Positions 1 to 10,559 of a stretch of 64,000 bases of DNA are shown here, piece after piece. Origin of the DNA: Prorocentrum cordatum. Lineage: Eukaryota; Sar; Dinophyceae; Prorocentrales; Prorocentraceae. The DNA is taken from the NCBI GenBank assembly GCA_963575745.1, contig CAUYUJ010016907.1:17501-81500 (forward strand), written 5' to 3'. The translations under genes and the position numbers were made by a program. Position 1 is the first letter of the stretch; every line of letters begins with the position of its first letter. The notes under the pieces were generated by a model. That model saw only the letters and a list, made by a program, of their open reading frames with translations, did no database searches and was not told the origin of the DNA.

Positions 1-850
1 GTATTCGTATTCGCAGTCGTAGCCCCCGTACTCGTATTAGTCGTAGGATGAGTACTAGTAATAGTAATAATAGCAACAACAATCGTATTCGTACTGTTAT
101 CTGTAGTATTAGTAGTACAACAGTATCACCATAAAAGTATGTCTAATTGAACCTTTAAAAAAAATCTGGGTGATACTGTTGGTATTGTTATTAGTATTCG
201 TGATATCATCATTACTATGATTCGTCCTCGTCTTCGCATTGGGCTTAGTAGTCTTCTGAATATTATTAAGAGTAATAATGTTCTCATCCGTCTGCGTATT
301 AGTATTAGTATTAAGCCGTATTCTTCTGAGGAATTATATTTTCATCACAATATCATTCGCCTTCTTGTTCTTGCGTATTATGAGTGTGGTTATCATTGCT
401 ATTCTTGCTCACAATATAACCGTTCGTTTTTGTATGATTCGTAATATTACGATCCGTCGTATGATTGGTTTTCAAATTAGTTTTTGCATTAGTAATACCA
501 TTAACAAATAATAGCATGAATCACCCTTCTCACTGTCTTAATATTGTTATCCGTAATATTACTAGTTTTGTGATGTGTATCCGACTTAGTTTTAGTACTA
601 CCCTTTTTCGTCATATTAATAGTACCCCTTTTCGTGCGATTATACTTACCATGACTTTTAGGATTCGTCTTATTGATTTTATCATTACTGATATTACTCG
701 TTGTCATACTATTCTTGGTATTACTAGCGCCAATGTTACGCATAGTCGCGTCGTTGGTATTATGCGACGTTTTAGTATCACCCCTTTTGATACTCTTCTT
801 CTTCGTACTATGCTTACTTTTCTTACTCTTAATAAATAGTATGTGTACTA
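1..850. repeat. Degenerate trinucleotide (GTA/TTC/ATT-like) tract
   Basis: The sequence keeps a visible 3-base period (GTA, TTC, TTA, ATA, CTC triplets) over about 850 bases without being a clean microsatellite, and it is much more AT-rich than the DNA that follows. Open frames exist on both strands, but they merely read the triplet (Arg/Ile/Ser-rich or Thr/Asn-rich strings). I see no domain and treat it as an old, diverged trinucleotide array. The window begins inside it, so its left edge is unknown. Confidence 0.75.
118..181. repeat. Perfect 13-bp inverted repeat (stem-loop)
   Basis: CAACAGTATCACC at 118-130 is matched by its exact reverse complement GGTGATACTGTTG at 169-181, leaving a 38-base loop that contains an A-run. 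It stands out because the surrounding triplet DNA has no other inverted repeat of this length. It could be the remnant of a small terminal-inverted-repeat insertion; no flanking duplication is obvious. Confidence 0.6.
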
Positions 851-865
851 CGATTAGTCCACTCA

Positions 866-1105
866 TCATCCTCATCCTCCGCCTCTTCCTCCTCCTCCTC
901 CTCCTCCTTCTCCTCCTCCTCCTTCTCCTCCTCGTCCTCCTTTTCGGCATCATCCTCCTCATCCTCCTCCTATTCCTCCACATCATCATCACCATCATCA
1001 TCAGCAGCATCAGATTCCTCATCATCCTCCTCCTCCTGCTCCTCCTCTTCCTCCTCCTCCTTTTCTTATTCATCCTCCTCGTCCTCCTCCTCATCATCAT
1101 ATATC
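866..1105. repeat. (CCT)n/(CAT)n microsatellite
   Basis: Nearly pure pyrimidine CCT/TCC triplets, interrupted by CAT/CAC triplets in the middle, run for about 240 bases. The long open frames crossing it (poly-Leu on the plus strand, poly-Arg/Met on the minus strand) are translation of the repeat and not genes. Confidence 0.9.
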
Positions 1106-1127
1106 ATCATCCTGTGATCCTGTGACC

Positions 1128-2190
1128 CTAAGACAGAAGAGCCCAACCGAGCCGAACTCCCCAGCCTGTTTGCGAGCCGGAACACCCTCGAGACAGAACG
1201 CTATACATCCTCAGCCTCGGGGCCCAACGAAGTTCCGCTCGCTCCGATGCACAAGTTGTACCCAGGCCAGAACTCAGCACGAGAAAACGGGAATAGGAGC
1301 CCCCAAAAACGGTTGGACTGGGGTTTCGTCCAGACAACAGCCTCCCCAAGGCTTGTCGAACCAGACGGGCCGACGAGCGGGGCCGAGAAGAGAAGGCCTG
1401 GCAGCCTCGGCTGAGCCCATGCACCTGTCGGCGCGCATAGGCACCACAACACTTACAGAAGACGATCGCCCGATCCCCCTCGCAAGCCCCCCTCGGCACC
1501 AACCCACCCCCGACCTCCACGCACAGCGCACAGCTTGTGGGAGGGATGGGCGATCGCAGCTGGCCGAAGCATTCCACGGCAGGGAGAAGAAACGATTCTG
1601 GATCGAAGCCCCCTTCGGACCCCGCAGGGACTACATCCGCAGGCCCGTCCCAACTTCAAAACCGAGCGCCCGTTCACGCCTGAAACGAGGACAACCGAAT
1701 TCTGACGGGCAGGTCGAAGGCGGGGAGGGGGCTCCGATCTGGACACCCCTCGGCGGCCAATGTTTTCAAGACAGCGCCATGGTGAGCGCCAACCATCACT
1801 GCGGCACGCATGGCCTCCACGAGCTGGGCCGCCCGCGTCGCCACCAGTTCGAAGCGCGGGCGGAGCTCGGCGCCGTCCTTCGCCCTGGCGTCGGCGAGCC
1901 CGTTGCCTCGATGCCAGTGCCAAGGCGCCCCTTCGGCCGCAGCCGCTGCCCAGCCAGCGCGGGCACGGACCTCGCGGCCCAGGTCCTCGACGTTATCCCA
2001 GACCTCCCCCCACAGGTCCGCGTAGACTGAGTCGGCGGCGACGCACTACCCCTCGCCTTCTCTCGTAGCCCCCCACTGGCCTCAGGCAGTCGGTGGCCGC
2101 ATCCACCTGCGGACCAGTCTCCTGCAGCACCCTCTTCAGCCCGTGGACCTCCGCGTAGCCACTCTAGGTAGAGGATGACGTGGCTGACAG
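1128..2190 (-). pseudogene. 3' fragment of a non-LTR retrotransposon with RNase H domain
   Basis: Read on the minus strand across frames. Near 2165 the frame reads SGYAEVHGLKRVLQETG, like the start of a non-LTR RNase H domain. At about 2040-1880 the frame reads DSVYADLWGEVWDNVEDLG and then WHWHRGNGLADARAKDGAE, which fits the end of such a domain (H..GN..AD..A..GA). Further downstream (about 1577-1380) is a short Cys-containing stretch, VFCKCCGAYARRQ. The pieces lie in different frames, so the element is dead. No EN or RT is attached, so this is a 5'-truncated copy. It could instead be the detached tail of the element at 2.3-10.4 kb, but its RNase H start resembles the 10.6 kb one of the second element better. 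Confidence 0.6.
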
Positions 2191-2325
2191 GCTTCATGAT
2201 GCCTTGACGCCCTCGGCCGGAGGCCGAGAAAGTAATTGAAGGCGTGGAAGAATCCGGCCACGCAAAGCCTAGCCGGAATCAGGAAACATGGGAGACCCCA
2301 AAAACCACTAAAAAATCAAACCAAC

Positions 2326-2960
2326 TCAACCTCTCCGACACCGGGTCCGTCGAGGAGAGGGAGGGGAGGAGGTAGGGCGAGGCCGTCGCCGGGGCCTCTC
2401 CGGCAGGGACTCCACCCTCCGCCGCGAGCGGCGGCCGGGCGACAGGGGCACGGGAGACAACTCCCGCGTGCGTCTCGTGCAGGGCGCACCGACCACCACC
2501 TCACCACCGACCAGGGGCGGGGGCGGGGGCGGGTCGTCAGCGACGTCGGCGTCGCAGCACATGCCGTCGTCGCCCCCAGCCTGGTCGCCCGCCTGAGCCG
2601 TGTCAGGAGGGGGAGAGGGAGGCGCAGGCCGCCGCTTCGAGGCCCGAGCGCCGTCCGGACCGGCCGCGGCGGGCCGCCGATCCGCAGGCCTTCTGCAAGC
2701 TGGGGCCGGGACGGCGCCCCGGGGCAGCGCGCCCAGGATGCGGATCCCGAGCTCGCACGCCATCACCTGCAGGCGCGACCGGGCCTCAGTGCTAGCGACG
2801 CCGTACCTCCGACCGAGGGCGGCGCGATCGGGCCCGAAGCGGGGGCACTCGGCCCAGAGGTGCCGGGCCGAGGCGGTGGCGCGCCCGCAGAACGGGCAGG
2901 GGGCCTGGCCGTCGGCCCGCCGCGTCGGGGTGCAAGAGGCGCCCCCGCGCCAAACCTGCA
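2326..2960 (-). pseudogene. C-terminal CCHC knuckle region of the OTU-bearing retrotransposon
   Basis: APCPFCGRATASARHLWAEC (plus about 2840-2900) gives C-x2-C-x8-H-x4-C, the zinc knuckle normally found downstream of RT in non-LTR elements. It is followed by about 180 residues rich in Pro, Arg and Ala with no further motif. It lies at the expected distance from the YVDD box, which supports a single element. Confidence 0.6.
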
Positions 2961-4460
2961 GGAGGCTAAGGTCGTCCTGACCAAGGCCCGCGCGCCAGGA
3001 GCTCCACGGGAGCTTCGACGAGGCCTCGATGTCGACGCCCCCCAGGCCCTCGTCGTAGCGCGGCCGCTGGGGCCGCTCCTGGAGCAGCCGGGCGCGCGCG
3101 CAGACCCGGAGGACGCGCTGACCTCCGGGGGAGGAGGCGTCGAAGTATGGGGGGGAGAGCAGAGGAGGCGACGATCCCGGCCACGGCGGCCGCGGCCCGG
3201 GGATCGAGGGAGGGCCCCGCGCGGACCCAGACAGGCAGCAGCCCGGGCGAATCCGGGTGGGAGACGAGCCCGAACGAGTCAGCGTGGTGAGCCACGCACG
3301 AGCGCCAGAGGGGCGAACGGGGAAAGCGAGCGGCCAGGCGGAGGGCCTGGAGAGAGGTGCCGAAGATGGGGTGGAGCTCAAGGCGCTCGGCCCACCACCG
3401 TCGTCGGTCCCACCAAGTGCACCGGGTGCGAGCGACACACCAGAAGGCAAGCTTGACCAGAGAGGGGGGGGGGGACATTCCACAAAGGGAATGGCCCACC
3501 TGTACTTCGAAGCCACGGACATGACAGCCGTCAGGGAACGGATGCCAGAGCTGCCGGGTATGAGCAGCAGCTTGCGCGCAGCATCTTCGATGACCCCCCA
3601 ACCGTCGCGGGGCCCCGGGACCGGGGGGGACACCAGATGGCTCCCGGGGCAGGCCCGGATGCCCAGGTGTTCCGTGTCCTCGTCTTCTTCCCAGAGCTGC
3701 CGCTTGCCGGCGTTCTCCAGGAGCCCGAGGCGGCCGTCGAGCGAGGCCGTCACCCCAAGGGCCCGGGAGCGGGCCTCCACGTCGGAGCTCTTCAGGCTCC
3801 GGTCGTCGACGTAGGACCAGGACCGGACCTCAGTGAGCGCGCGCATGGCGAAATGCCAAGGAAGCAACACGGCCCCCAGGACCCGGCCCGAGCAGGGGCA
3901 ACCGGCAAGGATGCCGGTCGTAGGGTGGATGGCCGGGGCCGTGGTCCCGGCGACGCAGCAGACGCGAGGGGCGGCCCACATGTGCTTGAGCCACCGGACG
4001 ACCGGCGGAGGCGTCCCTAAGTGGGTCAGGGCCTCAGCAGCCACCGAGTGCGAAATCGAATCGCAAGCCTTAGTGAGATCGACCTCGGCCCCGGCGCGGC
4101 CCGGGGCGGCAGCCCAGTCCGCCGCGGACGCGACGGCACCCCGTTCACCAAAAGCCTCGGGGGGGGCGGGGGGAGGTCAGGGAGGAGGACCGACTGCCAG
4201 GCCCGGAGCCAGACCGGCGCCACAGCAACCGGCCGAAACTCGTCGGAGCCGCGCTTCGGGATGCCCGCCACCTTAACAGAGGCGAAGGCAGCTAGGCGCT
4301 CCGCGGGCCAGTCCTGGTCGTCCAGTATAGCCTCGGTGAGGATACCGTGCAACTCGGAGATCAGCCAGGGCATGTGGGTGACCATGTCCTTGAGCTCCGC
4401 GCTCTCCCAGCCGTCCCAGCCGGGGCCGCCCTCGGCGGAGCCGAGGGTGTCGCAGAAAGC
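2950..4460 (-). pseudogene. Reverse transcriptase domain (YVDD) of the OTU-bearing retrotransposon
   Basis: The frame over 4460-4180 reads WDGWESAELKDMVTHMPWL and, after it, VAGIPKRGSDEFRPVAVAPV then WLRAWQSVLL, the fingers region in which Lys and Phe-Arg-Pro-hydrophobic precede the palm. At about 4090-4045 AEVDLTKACDSISHSVAAEA supplies palm motif A (catalytic Asp). The next frame carries PTTGILAGCPCSGRVLGA (motif B) and SWSYVDDRSLKSSD (plus 3785-3826, YVDD motif C). Thumb-like sequence (RDGWGVIEDAARKLLLIPG) continues to about 3.5 kb, after which the frame degenerates. The F-to-C change in the usual KAFDS of motif A and the frame changes argue for decay. Confidence 0.75.
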
Positions 4461-4779
4461 CTCCAGGGAGGGGGGGGGCCCAAAGCCGGGGAGGGGGGAC
4501 AGCGGGGACCCCCCAGTCCGAGGCGGTGCCCGCCCAGTCGGGGGCAACCGGCGGGGCCGCAGGCGGATCGCAGGTCGGGTCGTCGCGGGCCGGCGCCGCG
4601 GGAGCGGGCGGGCCCCACCACCGGGCCCACTCGGCCCGCATATCGGCCGCCGAAAACGCAGGGGCCGAGCGCTCCAGTCGCATCCGGCGGGCGGCCATGG
4701 CGGCCGTGGCAGCCCCCCAAGCGGTGAAGCGCTTACGCCACTTCGCCACAGCGACGCCGGCCTCGGTCTGAGCTTCCTT

Positions 4780-6000
4780 AGTAGCCGCGGCCGTGATCGC
4801 GGCCGCCGCCTCGCCGAGCGTCGAAGGGGGCGCGCCTTGGAGAACCCCGTCCCGGGCGGCCTGGCGCCACCGCCGACCGAGGCGAGGGGGGATGGCACCG
4901 AGGGGCCCGCCAGCCCGTCGGCTCGCCTCCTCGACGCGCCGGTGCATCCGGTGCAGGCGCCTTAGACGATGGGATTCCGGAGGCCAGTGAGCTGGCGACC
5001 CAGCCGTGGCCCGAAGCGTGGGGTCCGATCCCTTGGCGCGCTCGCCTGGCCGGCGGAGCTCGGCTAAGCCCAGGGCCGCCGCCGCGCGGAAAGCCGCCTC
5101 CGCCCGCCGGTGCCAAGCCGCCAGGGCCTTGGAAAGGCCGTCCGGAGCAGGAGCGGGAGCGGGGGCAGGGGCCGAGAGCTCGTCTTCGGCGGGGGCGTCG
5201 CCGCCCCCGGGGCCCCCCCCAGTCCGAAGCAGCCGAACGGAGGAGGAGGTCCTCGGCCTCGGTGGGCGCGCGCTGCACCTTGCACGACGCCGCGCAACGA
5301 ACGCGCACCTCGCGGGGCGGGGCAGGGGCAGGGAGGCCAAGCTCGAAGACCACGCCGTAGTGGCGGGGGACGTGGACCACTGGGGAGGCGTCCACCGCAG
5401 CCCCCGAACACCCCCCCAACAGACACCGAGTGGGGGCAGTGGTGCCAGCCACCGTGGTGGGCACGGCGTCAACGATCCTCCAGGGGGTCTGCACGTAATC
5501 GTCGTAGGCCTTGCGCCAGTTGAAGTCCCCGACCACAACACACGGGGCCCCGCCCGAGTTTTTCGACGCCGCGTCCGTCGTGGCGAGGAGCCAGTCGGGG
5601 TCGGGACAGCCAACGGGCCCATAGGCGCACGAGACCGTGAGGGCCGCGAAGCGGCGGGTGCAGGACCGCCAGTCTCCGGGTGCCTGGACGGGCGTCCCCT
5701 TCCCCATACTAGCGTGCCAGAGGATGGCGCAAACCCCCTCCCGGAGCGGGGGCGGGCGGCCCCAAGCGCGGCGCGGTCCCGACCGCCCCGCCCTCGAAGG
5801 GGGGGGGGGGGGGGCGAGAACTGGGCACGCCACCCGAGCTTCGTGAGCAGTCCGGCGATCCACCGCAGGCCGCCGGAGCCCCCGGCAGCCTCATGCCGAG
5901 TCTCCTGAAGGGCCACAACCTGGCATCCCCACTCCGAGGCGCGGACGAGGATGGCAGCCAGGCGGTCGTACGTCAGCAACGCGACGTTAATCGAAAGGAT
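4780..6000 (-). pseudogene. APE-type endonuclease domain of the OTU-bearing retrotransposon
   Basis: One minus frame begins RILSINVALLTYDRLAAILV then VVALQETRHEAA (about 6000-5860), the N and E blocks of the endonuclease/exonuclease/phosphatase fold. It is continued in a second frame by CAILWHASMGKGT, TVSCAYGPVG, CVVVGDFNWRKAYDDY (plus 5508-5555) and SPVVHVPRHYGVVFEL (near 5330-5380), the GDFN block and terminal H block. The enzyme would nick target DNA to prime reverse transcription. The switch of frame at about 5.86-5.75 kb coincides with homopolymer C/G runs, so a sequencing or slippage indel is possible. Confidence 0.7.
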
Positions 6001-6171
6001 TCGGACCTTGGGGTCAGAGGCAGGGGGGCTGGCGCCGCCGCGGAGAGAGGGGAGAGGAGGGGGAGGGGGAGGCAGGGGAGGAGGGAGCGACGGGGGGGAG
6101 AGCGAGGAAGGAAGGAGGGGGAGCGGGGGGAGGAGGGGGAGCAGGAGCGCGGCGGCGCCAGCGGCCAGGAG

Positions 6172-7720
6172 TCAAGAGTGAGCTGCGGCCTTAGACCGAG
6201 GCAGGGCGGCGGCCTGAGCCTGGCCGGAAGCCCGCGCCGGTGCCTTAGCAGCGGCCCGGGCCGCCGTCCTGGCCCTGGCCTTGGCGGCCGCCCGGCGGCC
6301 CTCCCGGAGCAGACGGCGGCGCTCCCGCTGCTGAGGCTGGGCGGCCCGCCCCCTCTCCCGGAAGAGATCGGGGTCTTTCCAGTACCGCTGCTGCTGCGCA
6401 CGCACCAGCTTGGAGCGGTTTGCAGCGTAGTACTGTTGGTTGTACTGTCGCCTCTTGACGGGGTCCCGCGGCGGGGCACCGGGGCCTCGATCGAGGCTGG
6501 CCCCAACCCTGGCCCTCCACTCGTTGGCGTTACCCGCTCCAGCAGGGCGGGCCAGGCAGGGGTTGCGACGGAAGACGCACAGATCCGCGACCCGGGGGCA
6601 CTTGCGGCAGGCATATCGCCACGTCTGGGCCCGGGCCGTGGGATTGGCGAAAGGGCAATCCAAGACCGGGTCGCACGCAGCCCCCCGGTCCTCCGGCGAA
6701 AGGCCGGCCAGCCACGCCGTGTGTTTACGGGCGCCCCGGTCCCGTTTAGACTGGCCCCCCTTCAAGTTAGAGAGGGTCAGAGAGGCACTCCTGTAGGCCG
6801 CCTTGTTGGTGGTGGGGGCGGGGGTCCCCTGACACCGCCTCCAATGGCGATCAGCGATGCGCCGCAAACCCGTCTGGGCCTCGGGGACCCAGCCACATGG
6901 GCACCTGAAGAGCTCCGCGGGGGCCTCGAGAGGGGGAACCCCGAGGCTGGCGAAAACCTCGGAATCGTGAGTGGCCGTCCCGGGGCCGTGTCCGGACGCT
7001 TCCGGACAAGACGGGCCCGGGGGGGCCACCCCGAGCAAGCTAGCGGCATCCCTCTCAGGGAGACGGGGCTGGCCGCCGTTTCGGGCCCCTGGGGCTCCGC
7101 ACGATTTTTTCGAAGCCGCGTTCGGCGTGGCCTTCCGAGACGTTTTACTCCCAGAGCCTTCTCCTGCAGCAGCGCGTTGCCGTCCTGCGGGGGCGGCAGA
7201 AGTCGCCGCCGAGGCCGGGCGGCCGGAGCGCTGCCGCCCAGCCACCTGGGGAGGGGAGGGGTCGGGGAGGGAGCCCGAGGAGCCGCCGCCGCCGCTGCCG
7301 CCGCCGCCAGCCGGCCGCTTGAGGCCGAGGGCGGACCGAGCCGCCGCCGAAGAGTCCCCTCCCGTGGAGCGGTCGCTGGCCGGCCGTGGGGGGAGTCCAA
7401 AAAGAGACCGCGCCACCGAGGAGGTGACGGAAGGGGGGCCGGACCGTCCACCCCCTGGGAGGCCCCCTGGAGCCGTCGCGCAGTCGCCAATCTTCTGACG
7501 CTTGTCCCGCTCCTGCGCCGGAGCATCGTCCACCTGCATGGCTGGGGCCGGTGCCGCAGCCGGTTCCGAACCCAGCGCGGGGGCCGCGGGGGCCTCGGAC
7601 CCCTCGATCTCGGCGCCCGCGGTCGGGGAGGGATGGGTAGAGTAAAGCAGATCGTCACACCCTGGATGGAGGATCGCGGCGCCCCTGGTCCACTCCGCAG
7701 TGGGTGGCGACTTGCCGGCC
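6172..7720 (-). pseudogene. Cys/His-rich and basic linker of the OTU-bearing retrotransposon
   Basis: After the OTU His block the frame runs open for roughly 500 residues. A low-complexity Ala/Gly/Ser/Pro stretch is followed by FRCPCGWVPEAQTGLRRIA then RHWRRC (near 6830-6915), a C-x-C...H-x3-C arrangement that could bind zinc. A second Cys cluster follows (CDPVLDCPFANP, then CRKCPRVADLCVFRRNPC, near 6560-6690). Then comes a very basic Tyr/Gln-rich helix, KRRQYNQQYYAANRSKL...QQRYWKDPD (near 6370-6460), and an Arg/Ala-rich tail ending at 6172. Likely a nucleic-acid-binding segment between protease and endonuclease. No known domain name can be assigned from sight. Confidence 0.5.
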
Positions 7721-8734
7721 TTGGGACGCAGCCACTGGTAGTGCTGATCCTTGAGTTTCAGCCTGACCGTGGGGCTCTTGCGGCCCGTCAGCCGAGTCGG
7801 ACGGGTAGACGAAGATGCTCCGCCACACCATCGGACTCTCGGGGCCGTCATCGTTGATCCAGGCCCAAGCCCGGATAGTGTGATTAAGGTGAGTGGCCAG
7901 AGCGCGCATGGAAGTGACGTCACCGAAATTCCCTGGGGTGAGCACGCTGGTGGCCCGAGGCTCAATGTCCGGGTCATGGAGACCGTGCTGGCCCCCTCGC
8001 TTCCGGATCTCGGCGGCCGCCCAGGCGCGAAGCTGGGCCTGCAGCGGGCCTCGCACGGCGAGGAGCTTGCTGTCGCAAACCTTCCCCGCCAAGTGGTTCA
8101 TAGCATGGGCAAGCGACGTGTACATGCAATCGCCCTCCCCGCCGCACTCAATTTCGTCAAAAACCTGAGTCCACGCGCCCAGGGCGCCAAGCACAACCTC
8201 GGAAGGCGTGGTCCCCGGGGCACGGGTCGAAGTCCCTGGGGTACCGGTAGCATCCTGCGGAGGCGTCGAGGGGGGAGCGGGAGGGGCAGCCGGGGCGCCC
8301 CATCGAGCCGGAGCGGAAGCCTCAGCGGGCTTCCGGCGCTGCTTGGAGACGACCGCGGGGGTCACAGCAATACCAGAAGAGAAAACCACCCCCCCACGCC
8401 AAGCCTCGGTCTCGCCAGCTGGCGGCCAGGCCCGGAACGTAGCATCAGTTCCCCCTCGCCTCGCGACGGAAGAGACGTCGGTAGCCCCCCTGTCGGAGGC
8501 CCACTTGGTTATGTCCACGACCGTCCACGCAGCTGGGACACAGAAGGCATACCACCGGGGGGCAACAAGGGTGCCAGTAGTGGTGGGCTGGGGCCCCAAC
8601 ACGCCGAGGTTCGAATGACCCCCTGGGCGATAGACCAGGGCCCCCCCCCCTCCTTGGCAGCCGCCACCGCGGCATCGAAGTACTCGATCGACGATCGGGG
8701 CTCCGGGGCCGAGCGGGGGGTCCGGGCGATCCAA
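7655..8734 (-). pseudogene. OTU-like cysteine protease domain, frameshifted, within retrotransposon
   Basis: The frame contains GGEGDCMYTSLAHAMNHLAG (plus-strand 8090-8149), matching the OTU catalytic block G.GDC.Y.SLA with the nucleophilic Cys and preceding Asp. About 115 residues later the reading must shift frame near 7.78 kb, where the other minus-strand frame supplies LKDQHYQWLRPKAG (plus 7716-7757), the expected H-Y/W catalytic-His block. Between them IRAWAWINDDGPESPMVWRS looks like OTU core strands. OTU enzymes are deubiquitinase-fold cysteine proteases; in retroelements they may process the polyprotein or remove ubiquitin, but which one applies here cannot be told. The frameshift separates Cys from His, so this copy is broken unless it is a sequencing error. 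Confidence 0.65.
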
Positions 8735-10367
8735 TTAAGGGCCCGGGTCTCAGTCTTATCCCGATGGGGGGACACGAAAACCCCCCGGGGGAGGGGGAAG
8801 CTAAGAAACTCGCTGAGGCGGACCTCTTGATAGACAACAGGGTGGTCACCTCGTCGGAGTTGCGCTGCACGGAGGCCGTCTTGATGACGGCATCGCGGGC
8901 CTCAGCCGAGAGCGTGGCCGACGTTAAGGCGGAGAGGGAGGCGGACACCCGGGTCCAGAGGGCCCCCTCGGCGAACTCGCGGGCCACCGTGAGGCGGACC
9001 ATGGCGATGCCCTCGGTCGGTGGGGCCGCGGCGTCGTCGTTCGCCTCAGGCGCCGAGACCGAGCACGCGGGGGCCGCGTCCCCGCCTAGACCCGCGACAG
9101 GGACCACCGTGGCCTTGGCAACGACGGGGCCGAACCTCCCTTTGATGAGGACCCTGGAGGTCCCCTCACGGTGCACCTGGACAAACGTGGTGCCAGCCTT
9201 GCGAGGGCCAGCCTTCAGCCAGCCCTGCCCGCTAGCGAGCTCGTCGGCAGTACCGGCCTGGACGACGAGGGGGACGTCAGGGTGGACCCCGGCCACCCGG
9301 GAGGCGGGAACCACGGTCGCGCCGCTCCACGCGGGGTCCCACAAGACAGCCCGCGGCGGCTCCTGGGGGGGAGGGGACGGGGTGCGGCTCGCCGAGCTCT
9401 TAAACAAGTCGGCCCAGACGGAGGGACGATCGCGGCGCACTTGGGCCGGGGCCGCCTGCTCAGGGCGAGGCGCAGCCTGGGTCTTCGGCGCCGCCTGGGC
9501 CTTCGGCGCCGCCTGGGCCTTCGGCGAGGCAGAAGCAGTCTGGGGAGCGGCGGCATCGGCGGCAGCCGGGGCAGAGCGAGCGAGGCCAGCGAGGAGGCGA
9601 GTCGCGAGCTCGGCGAGTTCGGCGCCCGACGGGGGGGGCGGGGCCTCCAGAAGAGCCTTCAAAACAGGGGCAACGGCCGCCCAGGAATTGGCCGGGGTCG
9701 CGCCGGGAGTCGGAGAAGAGGGGGTCCGAGGCGAGCCCCCCCGCTGACGTTTCGCGACCTTCCGCCGCCGGGTCCAAGGGATCCGAGTCGGGGGGGCATC
9801 CTGGGCCCCAGCCTGGCCATCCAGTTTCCCGGCCAGAGTCCGGACCTCAGTAGTTAGGGCGGCTATGGCGCCCCACACGTCTTCCTGCTGAGCGCGCTTG
9901 CGTTTCGTTCTCCTCGCACCGCCAGCGCCACCTTGGAGGGTTCCAGGGGGAAACGCTAAGCCCGAGGGATGCCCCACGCCGCCGTCGTCAGAGCCTGGGC
10001 CGGAGCCGGCCAGATCCGTCCCGACCGGAGCCGCAACGAAGTCAGAGGATGGGGGAGGTCCGTCGAACGAACACGGTCCGGCCGCCGAGGGGGGAGGTGA
10101 AACACCGCCGGGGGCCAAAGCTAAGGTCGGGGCTGCCCCTGCAACCGCCGTAGAATTAGTCGAGTCGGAGTCGGGGGCGGATTCGTGGGAAGGGGTCGGG
10201 GGATCCGAACCACACCCACACACCCGTCGCACCCGCACCACCCGCCAGGAAGGGGGTGAATTATTAAGCCAGCGCCGCACAAGCCGGCTCCTGGAGAAGA
10301 TCCTGGACCGGCCGGCCCAGCGCGCATCCTCGTCCCCAGACGCCCCAAATGGGAATGACTTTAGCAC
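8445..10367 (-). pseudogene. Gag-like ORF1 region of the 2.3-10.4 kb retrotransposon
   Basis: The minus-strand frame is open for about 540 meaningful residues. It starts with a Ser/Pro/Gly-rich segment, then a basic patch (TRRRKVAKRQRGG), a Pro/Ala-rich linker holding four tandem repeats of an AAPKAQ-like hexapeptide (near 9480-9540), and a more ordered, probably folded portion (WADLFKSSASRTPSPP to about 8840). After about residue 545 (near 8750) the frame loses protein character and the reading continues in another frame, so a frameshift lies near 8.75 kb. I recognise no catalytic motif. Position upstream of protease, EN and RT suggests an RNA-binding ORF1 product; this is inference from order only. 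Confidence 0.5.
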
Positions 10368-10559
10368 GGGCGAGGGACCACAATAGCCCCAGGGTCACCA
10401 TCAAATACCCGGCAGAATTCAAAATCGCCTCCAGAACCCAAACCGCGGGGAGACCCACGAGAGAGGGACTGGGGAATGTGAAACTAAAACTCGCGTGGCA
10501 TAGCCACTCCGTCGCACTACAGTTTCGCTCCAGCTCCTGCTGGCCCGAGACCACGAAGG

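Larger units (their letters stand above)
2326..10367 (-). mobile_element. Near full-length non-LTR retrotransposon with OTU, EN and RT domains (decayed)
   Basis: Reading from 10367 down to 2326 on the minus strand gives, in order: a Pro/Ala-rich gag-like ORF1, an OTU-like cysteine protease, a Cys/His and basic region, an APE-type endonuclease, a reverse transcriptase with a YVDD box, and a CCHC knuckle. The domains are collinear, on one strand and uniformly GC-rich, so they are one element of about 8 kb. At least four frame changes interrupt it (near 8.75, 7.78, about 5.9-5.7 and 4.05 kb, with more after 3.6 kb), so it is probably inactive. Terminal poly(A) and target-site duplication were not identified. 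It abuts a second element at about 10.4 kb. Confidence 0.75.

Noticed and set aside
2236-5908. Plus-strand frames of 300-400 codons at 2.2-5.9 kb and 5.9-7.9 kb
   Set aside because: They are antisense shadows of the minus-strand retrotransposon in GC-rich DNA; the recognisable motifs (YVDD, GDFN, GDC..SLA) are all on the minus strand.
10264-10554. 96-codon hydrophobic minus frame (GLPAVWVLEAILNSAGYLMV...)
   Set aside because: Lies at the junction of two retrotransposons, has no homologous motif, and may be a chance frame; not enough to call a gene.
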